Assembly: GCF_009828025.1 (NCBI RefSeq)
Contig: NZ_WTYA01000001.1
Coordinates: 62,001 to 126,000 of the forward strand
DNA length: 64,000 nt
Direction: 5' to 3'
Source: Qipengyuania algicida
GTDB taxonomy: Bacteria; Pseudomonadota; Alphaproteobacteria; Sphingomonadales; Sphingomonadaceae
Position 1 is the first letter of the stretch; the number at the start of each line of letters is the position of its first letter. The translations under genes were made by a program, and so were the position numbers. A model generated the notes under the pieces. It did no database searches. It was not told where the DNA came from and saw nothing but the letters and a program-made list of their open reading frames with translations. This document shows, in pieces, positions 43,842 to 50,828 of this stretch.

Positions 43842-45808
43842 GCTGCGGCCTCCCCGGCGCGCAGGGCACGGTTGCGCTTGGCCATCCGCAGGCGCAAATC
43901 TGCCATCATGCGTCCGATCAAGGATAGCAAACCGCCCAGCGCGACCAGACCGCCGCCCAGCCAGATGTAGATCACGAAGGGCTTCCACCACAGCCGCAAC
44001 TGCCAACGTCCCTGTGCCGATTGCTCTCCGATGACCGCATAAAGCTGGCCGTTCCAGCGCGTTGACAGCGCACTTTCTTTGGTCTGCTGCGGCGGTGCCC
44101 AGAAGCTGCGCGATTGCGGGGTCAGCGTGATGGGCTGCTCTCCACGATAGCTCGCCGTTAGATTGCCCTGCATCGCCGTCCAGTTGGGCCCGGCGACCGG
44201 CTCCACGCCATCAAGCTTGACCGACCATGGCCCGACCATCGCGGTTTCGCCGACGCCGACGGCAGTCAGCTTTTCCTTCGTAAACGCGCTGTCCGAGGCC
44301 ATACCAAACAGTGCCATTGCGATCCCGAAATGCGCGAGCACCATCCCCCAGGTGAACAGGGGCACGCGGCGCAGCTTGCGACCCTTGAGTGGCGACAGGC
44401 TGGCAACAGCCAGAGCCAATGCCAGAACCAGGCCAAGAAACGGCAGGACATGGACCCCGCCAATCAGCACGACCACAATTATGCCCACCGCCAACGCAGC
44501 GAGAATCGCCAGGAGTTGGCCCTTGATCCGCGAAGCCGAATCCTGCCGCCAACGCAGCAGCGGCCCAACCATCATCACCAGCAACATCGGGATGACGAAG
44601 ATCGCAGACACCGGATCGAAATAGGGTGGTCCGACCGAGACGCGCACGCCAAATGCTTCGGTGACCAGCGGATAAAGCGTCCCCAGCAGGACGATCGCGA
44701 GAATTGCGCTCAACATGACGTTGTTGAACACCAGCGCACCTTCACGACTGGCCACGGCAAAGCGTTTGCCCTCGACGATCGAGCCTGCGCGCAGCGCGAA
44801 CAGCAGCAGCGCCCCGCCGATATACAGCGCCAGCAATATAAGGATGAAAGTGCCGCGTTGGGGATCGACCGCAAAGGCATGGACGCTGGTCAAAATACCC
44901 GATCTAACGAGGAACGTCCCCAGCATACTCATCGAAAAGGCAACCACGCCAAGCATGATCGTCCAGGTGCGCAAGGCATCGCGTGCAGCCAGCACCGAAA
45001 CCGAATGCAATAGGGCAGTCGCCGCGAGCCACGGCATCAGCGAGGCGTTTTCGACCGGATCCCAGAACCACCAGCCGCCCCAGCCCAGTTCGTAATAGGC
45101 CCAGTACGACCCGGCAGTAATCCCCAGCGTCAGGAAAATCCACGCAGCCAGGATCCAGGGCCGCATCGCACGTGCGAACGCCGGGGTAACCTCGCGCGTC
45201 AAAAGGGCACCCACCGCAAAGCTGAACGCAATCGAAAGCCCGACGTACCCAACGTAAAGCGTCGGCGGATGGAAGGCGAGCCCGAGGTCTTGCAGTAGCG
45301 GATTGAGCCCTGCCCCTTCAAGCGCCGGAAACGTCAGTCGGTCGAAGGGATTGGAACTCAGCAGCAGGAAGGCGTAGAAACCTAGCGCAACCAGCCCTTG
45401 CGCGGCAATGGTAGCCTGCATCGTGCGTTCGGGAAGACGGCGCTCGACCAGCGCGATCAGCGCCCCGGCCAACGACATGATCGTCACCCACAGCAGCATC
45501 GAGCCTTCGTGATTGCCCCAGGCTGCGGCAATCTTGAACACCAGCGGCTTCATCGAATGGGAATTCTCCGCCACCAGCCGGACCGAGAGATCGGTGATCG
45601 CAAAGACCCACAGCAGCATGGCGAATGAGAAGATCGTCAGCAGCCCCTGCATCACCGCAGAGGGTCGCGTCAGCCGGGCGATCTCGGGCAGCACGCTATC
45701 ATCTGATCCGCCCCGTCCGGCATAAACGGTGAGCAGTCCGGTGACCACTTGCAGAATGGCAAGCGCGGCTGCCATCCACAATGCAGCAAGCCCTAGTTCG
45801 GCGATCAT
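43838..45808 (-). CDS. ccmF: Cytochrome c heme lyase subunit CcmF
   Basis: 656 residues with many membrane segments. The tryptophan-rich heme-handling motif 'WGGWWFWDPVENASLMPW' and the surrounding conserved His residues identify CcmF, which with CcmH and CcmI attaches heme to apocytochrome. A periplasmic loop precedes the last membrane helix. It overlaps ccmE and ccmG by 4 nt each. Confidence 0.96.
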   Translation of the reverse strand: MIAELGLAALWMAAALAILQVVTGLLTVYAGRGGSDDSVLPEIARLTRPSAVMQGLLTIFSFAMLLWVFAITDLSVRLVAENSHSMKPLVFKIAAAWGNHEGSMLLWVTIMSLAGALIALVERRLPERTMQATIAAQGLVALGFYAFLLLSSNPFDRLTFPALEGAGLNPLLQDLGLAFHPPTLYVGYVGLSIAFSFAVGALLTREVTPAFARAMRPWILAAWIFLTLGITAGSYWAYYELGWGGWWFWDPVENASLMPWLAATALLHSVSVLAARDALRTWTIMLGVVAFSMSMLGTFLVRSGILTSVHAFAVDPQRGTFILILLALYIGGALLLFALRAGSIVEGKRFAVASREGALVFNNVMLSAILAIVLLGTLYPLVTEAFGVRVSVGPPYFDPVSAIFVIPMLLVMMVGPLLRWRQDSASRIKGQLLAILAALAVGIIVVVLIGGVHVLPFLGLVLALALAVASLSPLKGRKLRRVPLFTWGMVLAHFGIAMALFGMASDSAFTKEKLTAVGVGETAMVGPWSVKLDGVEPVAGPNWTAMQGNLTASYRGEQPITLTPQSRSFWAPPQQTKESALSTRWNGQLYAVIGEQSAQGRWQLRLWWKPFVIYIWLGGGLVALGGLLSLIGRMMADLRLRMAKRNRALRAGEAAA

Positions 45809-46275
45809 TGCAGGCCGACCGTGGTCTTTTCAGCCATCTTCGCAGCCTTCGTGTCGGTCATGCCCTGCATCTCGCGCGGGACATAGTTCTCGTCATGCTT
45901 GGCAAGGATGGTGCTGGCGATGAACACGCCATCGGGCGCGAGATGACCCTCCGCGACCACACCCGATCCTTCTTCGAACAGGTCCGGCACGATCCCGGTA
46001 AAGCGCACCGGAATTTGCGCATTGCCGCGCCCGGTGACGGTGAAGTCGATGGTGACGCCATCTGGCAAGGTCTTGAGCGAACCTTTCTCCACCATTCCGC
46101 CAAGCCGCACCGCTTGCCCTACGGCTGGGGGGTTCGCTTTCATCTGATCGGGCAGGTAGAAATAGCTCGCCTGATTGCGCAGCGCCCATGCGGCCAGAAG
46201 CCCCGCAGCCAGCAGAGCCACCAAGGCAAACCCGAGCAGCACGAGCCGCTGGTGCTTTGGCTTGAGCGCGCTCAT
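45805..46275 (-). CDS. ccmE: Heme chaperone CcmE
   Basis: 156 residues. One N-terminal membrane helix (about 11-31) precedes an OB-fold. The covalent heme-binding His is residue 127 in 'LAKHDENYVP', with Tyr131 as likely axial ligand. CcmE takes heme from CcmC and delivers it to CcmF. It overlaps ccmD and ccmF by 4 nt each. Confidence 0.96.
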   Translation of the reverse strand: MSALKPKHQRLVLLGFALVALLAAGLLAAWALRNQASYFYLPDQMKANPPAVGQAVRLGGMVEKGSLKTLPDGVTIDFTVTGRGNAQIPVRFTGIVPDLFEEGSGVVAEGHLAPDGVFIASTILAKHDENYVPREMQGMTDTKAAKMAEKTTVGLQ

Positions 46276-46412
46276 TTGCGACGTATCCGGTCACGCCGCG
46301 CTTCGGCCCTGATCATGGACAGCCAGCTCCACCCCACCATGGCAAGCGTACCGATAATGCCAACGGCGTAGGCGGCCGCCACGAAATGCCACTGGTCCAT
46401 CAGCTCGCGCAT
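46272..46412 (-). CDS. ccmD: Heme exporter accessory protein CcmD
   Basis: 46 residues: one membrane helix (about 10-32) and a basic tail ('RAEARRDRIRRK'), the normal CcmD pattern. CcmD stabilises the CcmC-CcmE complex. Its ATG shares one base with the ccmC stop (TGATG) and its end overlaps ccmE by 4 nt. Small size makes position in the operon the strongest evidence. Confidence 0.88.
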   Translation of the reverse strand: MRELMDQWHFVAAAYAVGIIGTLAMVGWSWLSMIRAEARRDRIRRK

Positions 46413-47134
46413 CAAGCCGCCTCCATCGCCTTGCGCCGCAAACGCGCTTCGGCCTGAGTATGGGCCAGCAAGGCCCGCATTCGGGCCAGCACGACACCGG
46501 CAAAGATCAGCGTGAAACCAAGGGTCGAAATCAGCAATGGCACCAGAAAAACCGGATCGATCGCGCTTTTGCCCATGGTGATGCTGGGCGGCTGGTGCAG
46601 CGAATTCCACCACACCACCGAGCGGTTGATGATCGGCAGATTGACCGCACCCACCAGTCCGAAAATGGCGGGTATGCGCGGCGAAACTCCTTCACGCTCC
46701 GCCGCACCGGCCAAGGCGATATAGGCGCAAAAAAGGAAGAACAGCACCAGCATGCTGGTCAGGCGTCCGTCCCACACCCACCACGTACCCCAGGTCGGTC
46801 GGCCCCATATCGAACCGGTGATGAGGCACAGCGCAGTGAACACGGCTCCAGGTGCGGCTGCTGCCCGTGCTCCCAATGCTGCGAGAGGATGACGCCAGAC
46901 AAGAAAAATCATACTGCACAGCGCGAGTGTGCTCCATCCCGCCATGCCCAGCCAGGCAAAGGGTACGTGCAGGAACAGTATCCGCACCGTCTGGCCCATC
47001 AGTTGGTCTGGCGGAACTTCGAACAGGCCCCAACCCAATGCACCGGCGCAAATCAACAGGCCACTCGCCAGACACAAGGGTGTCAGCCAGCGCGCGAGTG
47101 CGAGAAACCGCTTGGGATTGGCAAAACCGTGCAT
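46412..47134 (-). CDS. ccmC: Heme handling protein CcmC
   Basis: 240 residues with six membrane segments. 'WGRPTWGTWWVWDGRLTS' is the WWD heme-binding motif, with conserved His in 'FLHVPFAW' and 'NSLHQPPS'. CcmC loads heme onto CcmE. This is the first ccm gene here; ccmA and ccmB, which normally precede it, are not in the window. The ATG at 47134 starts MHGFANP, just before the first hydrophobic segment. Confidence 0.95.
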   Translation of the reverse strand: MHGFANPKRFLALARWLTPLCLASGLLICAGALGWGLFEVPPDQLMGQTVRILFLHVPFAWLGMAGWSTLALCSMIFLVWRHPLAALGARAAAAPGAVFTALCLITGSIWGRPTWGTWWVWDGRLTSMLVLFFLFCAYIALAGAAEREGVSPRIPAIFGLVGAVNLPIINRSVVWWNSLHQPPSITMGKSAIDPVFLVPLLISTLGFTLIFAGVVLARMRALLAHTQAEARLRRKAMEAA

Positions 47135-47155
47135 GGGACCGTCCGGCCTCGCAAT

Positions 47156-47172
47156 GGCAGGCCATGCCTGCC
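47156..47172. repeat. Hairpin upstream of ccmC
   Basis: GGCAGGC (47156-47162) and GCCTGCC (47166-47172) are perfect complements with a 3-nt loop, 22 nt before the ccmC ATG and downstream of the dehydrogenase gene. No T-run follows. It could be a leader element or a chance GC palindrome. Confidence 0.35.
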
Positions 47173-47233
47173 GGAGCAAGGGATTCGCGCGGCTAATCCG
47201 CCGGTTGTTGAGTAGCGCTAAAGGCGCAGTGAC

Positions 47234-48298
47234 TTAGCGCCCAATCAGGTTTTGCGCCATCCGATCGGCGACGCGGTCGGGCGATACGCCGGTAGAGGCG
47301 CTTTCCTGCCAGATTTCCTCCAGACGCCCCGGAATCTGCGCGATGCGCTTGCGCACCTCGTTGATATCGCAAGGCTGGCCCTTTTCACGGCAGAGATATT
47401 CGAGCGTCACCGAAATAATGCCACCGGCGTTGATGACGTAATCGGGCGCATACAGAATGCCGCGTTCGAAGAGCTTGTCGCCATGCCCCTGACGGGCCAG
47501 CTGGTTGTTCGCCGCACCCGCCACGATCTGGCAATCGAGCCGGGCGATCCCGGCATCGTCAAGGATCGCGCCCAGCGCATTGGGGCTGAACACGTCGCAA
47601 TGCACACTCATGATCGCATCGGGCGACGCCACATCGGCGTCGAGTTCGCTGGCTAGAGCGGCATTTCGTTCCTCGTTGATGTCAGACATAGTGAGCCGCG
47701 CGCCGTCTTTGGCCAGCAACCGCGCGACGCCACCGCCAACGCTCCCGGTCCCCTGGATCGCAATGTGCACGCCGTCGAGATCCTCACGACCGAGCTTGTG
47801 GCGAACTGCGGCCTTGATCCCGTGATAGATGCCCATCGCCGTAAACGGCCCCGGATCGCCGCCGGCGGCATGCTCGCCCTTTACCGGAAGGCCAGAGACG
47901 AACTGGGTCCGCTCGGCAACCTTCGCCATATCGGCTTCGCTGATGCCGACGTCTTCGGCCGTTACGTAACGGCCACCCAGAGCCTGGACCGCATCGGCAA
48001 ACGCAGCAAGCAGTTCCGGTGTCTTGGTACGAGCCTTGTCAGCGAGGATTACCGCCTTGCCCCCACCCATCGGCAAGCCAGCCATGGCATTCTTGTAGCT
48101 CATGCCACGCGACAGCCGCAGAGCATCGCGCATCGCGTCCTTGGGGTCGGCATAATGCCAGAACCGCGTTCCACCCGCGCCAGGGCCGAGATGGGTCGAA
48201 TGCAGAGCAATAATCGCGGTCAACCCGGAACGCGGATCGCGCACCAGCTCCACCATTTCGTGATCGTCGAAATCGGGTTCGGTCCAGAAGGCCGTCAT
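47234..48298 (-). CDS. Leucine/glutamate-type amino-acid dehydrogenase
   Basis: 354 residues, Glu/Leu/Phe/Val dehydrogenase family. 'GMSYKNAMAGLPMGGGKAVI' carries the substrate-binding and catalytic Lys residues, 'AEDVGIS' the catalytic Asp region, and 'GTGSVGGGVARLL' the NAD-binding loop. The length and the short N-terminus fit leucine dehydrogenase more than glutamate dehydrogenase. It deaminates branched-chain amino acids, or runs in reverse. The ATG at 48298 is preferred; the frame stays open upstream through tRNA-His, which cannot be coding. Confidence 0.9.
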   Translation of the reverse strand: MTAFWTEPDFDDHEMVELVRDPRSGLTAIIALHSTHLGPGAGGTRFWHYADPKDAMRDALRLSRGMSYKNAMAGLPMGGGKAVILADKARTKTPELLAAFADAVQALGGRYVTAEDVGISEADMAKVAERTQFVSGLPVKGEHAAGGDPGPFTAMGIYHGIKAAVRHKLGREDLDGVHIAIQGTGSVGGGVARLLAKDGARLTMSDINEERNAALASELDADVASPDAIMSVHCDVFSPNALGAILDDAGIARLDCQIVAGAANNQLARQGHGDKLFERGILYAPDYVINAGGIISVTLEYLCREKGQPCDINEVRKRIAQIPGRLEEIWQESASTGVSPDRVADRMAQNLIGR

Positions 48299-48356
48299 TT
48301 GGTGCTCCAGCACTGCGCGGCCCACGCAAGGCCAGCGTAAATTTTCCCGGAGAAAG

Positions 48357-48434
48357 TGGGGCGATCGACGGGATCCGAACCCGCGACCTCCGGTACCACA
48401 AACCGGCGCTCTAACCAACTGAGCTACGATCGCC
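48357..48434 (-). tRNA. tRNA-His (anticodon GTG)
   Basis: The acceptor stem GCGATCG (48427-48433) pairs with CGATCGC (48361-48367). The extra G at -1 (complement of 48434) is encoded and faces C73 (complement of 48360), the identity element of tRNA-His. CCA is encoded at 48357-48359. The D arm reads GTAGCTCAGTTGG, the anticodon loop TTTGTGG with GTG, and the T arm GGTTCGGATCC. Confidence 0.97.
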
Positions 48435-48633
48435 ACATGCCCCGGCACGGCTGACGCCGCGACGTGTGAGGGGCTGATAATGCCCGCTTGCGCGCCGTCA
48501 AGCGCCACATCGAGCGGGGCGAGCCTGTTACACAACAGCGCTCACAAGGAAAGTGAAAACTCGCATAACGCGGTCTTTGCGCAAGATTCTTTCCACGCTT
48601 GTCCAGCGCGCCGGTGTGCCTATCTTTTGCACG

Positions 48634-49266
48634 ATGCTGGAACCGGGCGAATCTTCTGCTGACCGATTGCTCTCCCACGGCGGGGTGCAACGCGTCCCAA
48701 GCGATAGGCTGGAGCTTTTTCAACTACGGAACTTCCTCGATGACGATTTGTGCGCTTCGCTGATCCAGAAGATCGAGGCGGAGCGACGCCCCTCGACACT
48801 CGCGGACGCGAATGGGGATGAATATTTCCGGACGAGCGAAACTTGCGATCTTTCGCCCGACTTGCCCGAAGTTCGCGAACTCGAACATCGCCTGGAAAAT
48901 CTTTCGGGAATCGATCCTGCCTATGGCGAGCCGGTTCAAGGGCAACGCTATATCGTGGGGCAGGAATTCAAGCCGCACTGCGACTATTTCACTCCCGGCG
49001 GCAATGACTGGGACCGCTATTGCTCGGTTGCCGGGCAGCGTAGCTGGACCTTCATGATTTATCTAAATGCAGTCGAGGCCGGAGGCGCGACACGCTTCAA
49101 ATGCATCGGCAAGACTTTCCAGCCCGAGGCCGGAAAACTGCTGTGCTGGAACAACCGCAGACCCGACCGCAGCATCAACCCCAACACGCTCCATCACGGC
49201 ATGAAAGTGCGCAAGGGCGTGAAATACGTGATCACCAAATGGTATCGCGAAAAGCCTTGGGGCTAA
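48634..49266 (+). CDS. 2-oxoglutarate/Fe(II) oxygenase, prolyl-4-hydroxylase-like
   Basis: 210 residues from ATG 48634; a GTG at 48553 would add 27 residues of basic sequence without a well-spaced ribosome binding site. The jelly-roll motifs are complete: H115-x-D117 in 'KPHCDYF', distal His187 and the 2-oxoglutarate-binding Lys197 in 'GVKYVITKW'. The segment 'WTFMIYLNAVEAGGATRF' is typical of the P4H alpha-subunit domain. Substrate unknown. A shared terminator separates it from convergent rpmE. Confidence 0.87.
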   Translation: MLEPGESSADRLLSHGGVQRVPSDRLELFQLRNFLDDDLCASLIQKIEAERRPSTLADANGDEYFRTSETCDLSPDLPEVRELEHRLENLSGIDPAYGEPVQGQRYIVGQEFKPHCDYFTPGGNDWDRYCSVAGQRSWTFMIYLNAVEAGGATRFKCIGKTFQPEAGKLLCWNNRRPDRSINPNTLHHGMKVRKGVKYVITKWYREKPWG

Positions 49267-49272
49267 CAGCAA

Positions 49273-49297
49273 AAGGGCGGCCCGATGGACCGCCCTT
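49273..49297. terminator. Bidirectional terminator between the oxygenase gene and rpmE
   Basis: AAGGGCGG (49273-49280) and CCGCCCTT (49290-49297) form an 8-bp stem with a 9-nt loop. On the minus strand TTTT follows, serving rpmE; the plus-strand side serves the oxygenase gene, with a poorer T-run. Confidence 0.8.
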
Positions 49298-49323
49298 CGT
49301 GAATTTCGTGAAGAAAGCGGCGC

Positions 49324-49554
49324 TTACTTCTTTTTGAGTGAGAGCCCGCCGAAACGCTTGTTGAACGCGGCCACGCGGCCACCTTCGTTGAGCAGACGCT
49401 GGTTACCGCCGGTCCACGCCGGATGGCTGGTGGGGTCGATGTCGAGCGTCAGCGTGTCGCCTTCGCTGCCCCAGGTCGAACGGGTCTGAAATTCGGTGCC
49501 ATCGGTCATCTTGACCGTGATGGTGTGATAATCGGGATGTCCGTCAGCCTTCAT
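49324..49554 (-). CDS. rpmE: Ribosomal protein L31
   Basis: 76 residues. '[22 protein letters not shown]' and '[14 protein letters not shown]' match alphaproteobacterial L31. There is no cysteine, so this is the zinc-independent type. It should have its own transcript: a terminator lies at its 3' end, and fabZ ends 111 nt upstream of its start on the same strand. Confidence 0.96.
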   Translation of the reverse strand: MKADGHPDYHTITVKMTDGTEFQTRSTWGSEGDTLTLDIDPTSHPAWTGGNQRLLNEGGRVAAFNKRFGGLSLKKK

Positions 49555-49665
49555 GGCTCAAGTCTCCTAAGCTCGGAACGGTTCCGACCGGTCCAGCTGT
49601 GTGTGGGAAGGCGCGCCGCTTAGCGCCCGTAAATCCGAATTGCAAGCGTAACGAGAAAATCCGCG

Positions 49666-50127
49666 CTATTGGTCAGGCGCGTCGGCGATCATCGCGGTGA
49701 ACTGCACTTCGCACGTCACCTTGCCTTCAACGCTGGCCTTGCCCGCAAATTTGCACACGCGCGCACGCTTCTGGACGAATTCGACTTCCAGATCGAGCAG
49801 GCACCCCGGCGTCACGGGCGCGCGGAACTTGGCGTTCTCTATGGCCATGAAATAGACCAGCTTGCCAGACCCGGCCAGTTCCAGCGTCTCGACCGCCAGG
49901 ACACCGGCGGCCTGTGCCAGCGCCTCCACCTGGAGTACTCCGGGCATGATCGGTGAGCCGGGGAAATGACCCTGGAAGAACTGCTCGTTAAAGCTGACCG
50001 CCTTGATCGCATGGATACGCTCATCGCGCTCCAGCTTCACCACGCGGTCGACCAGCAGCAAGGGATAGCGATGCGGCAACGCTTCCAGCACGCGCCGAAC
50101 GTCGAAACCGCTTTCGCTATCGCTCAT
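49666..50127 (-). CDS. fabZ: 3-hydroxyacyl-ACP dehydratase FabZ
   Basis: 153 residues, hot-dog fold. It dehydrates 3-hydroxyacyl-ACP in fatty-acid elongation. Catalytic His54 is in '[13 protein letters not shown]' and Glu68 in 'VEALAQA'. It begins 14 nt after ompH. In many Gram-negatives the order is bamA-ompH-lpxD-fabZ-lpxA; here both lpx genes are missing and rpmE comes next. Confidence 0.96.
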   Translation of the reverse strand: MSDSESGFDVRRVLEALPHRYPLLLVDRVVKLERDERIHAIKAVSFNEQFFQGHFPGSPIMPGVLQVEALAQAAGVLAVETLELAGSGKLVYFMAIENAKFRAPVTPGCLLDLEVEFVQKRARVCKFAGKASVEGKVTCEVQFTAMIADAPDQ

Positions 50128-50141
50128 TGCCTGTTCCTCGC

Positions 50142-50828
50142 TCAGCGACCGGTCGGCTTGGCCGAAGTCGAACCCGTCGTGGGCGTCGCCGCCTGCTGCG
50201 CGGCCTGCTGCTGCGCCGCAGCGATCAGCAGGTTCTGGACCGAATCGCGAAGCTGTGCGGCCTGACGCGACGGACGCCAGTTGGCCGGTGGGGTGGTGGT
50301 CACGGACGGCACGCGCTGGTTAAGCGCTGCGACGATGTCATCGGTCACGTCGATGGTCGGCGGGCCATATTCGACCGCATCGGGGTTGAGCATGATCTGG
50401 ATGTTCTTCTGGCTGATGACCTGCTGGCGCGCCGCCGCATATTGCTGGATGATCTGCTCGAGGGCATAGGTCTGCGCCATGGCGATCGGCTGCGACAGGG
50501 TCTGGGCCTGCTGTTCCGTCGTCTGGAGCTGCTGGACTATCGAGGGCTTGGCTTTCGCCTCTTCGTTCGAGATCTGCCCGTCGTTGTTCGTGTCGAGGGC
50601 CTTCTGATCCTGCGCCATCTTCTGGCGAAGCTGGCCGATCTGCTTGATCTGCGCGTCGTAGGTCTTGCCGATCTGCTCGTAAGCAGTCGTCCGTGCTTGC
50701 GACTTGGCGATTGCAACTTCGGGGCTGCTGGTGGCGATGCCGTTGACCTGCGCAGTTGCAGGCATCGCGATTGCGGCAGCTGCGACTGCGACGGTGGCGA
50801 GCGCGGTGGTTTTTGGGAGAAGTTTCAT
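50142..50828 (-). CDS. OmpH/Skp-like periplasmic chaperone with an EF-hand-like loop
   Basis: 228 residues. A signal peptide ends at A-T-A-Q (about 24-27). The body is Gln/Ala-rich and helical, as expected for Skp coiled-coil arms that cradle unfolded outer-membrane proteins. Residues 79-90 read [12 protein letters not shown], a complete 12-residue EF-hand calcium loop (D1, N3, D5, G6, I8, E12), which is not part of E. coli Skp. The C-terminus is Ala/Gln/Pro/Thr-rich. The start shares one base with the bamA stop (TGATG). Confidence 0.85.
   Translation of the reverse strand: MKLLPKTTALATVAVAAAAIAMPATAQVNGIATSSPEVAIAKSQARTTAYEQIGKTYDAQIKQIGQLRQKMAQDQKALDTNNDGQISNEEAKAKPSIVQQLQTTEQQAQTLSQPIAMAQTYALEQIIQQYAAARQQVISQKNIQIMLNPDAVEYGPPTIDVTDDIVAALNQRVPSVTTTPPANWRPSRQAAQLRDSVQNLLIAAAQQQAAQQAATPTTGSTSAKPTGR

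Noticed and set aside
48299-48535. Upstream extension of the amino-acid dehydrogenase frame
   Set aside because: It would translate through tRNA-His; the conserved protein starts at 48298.
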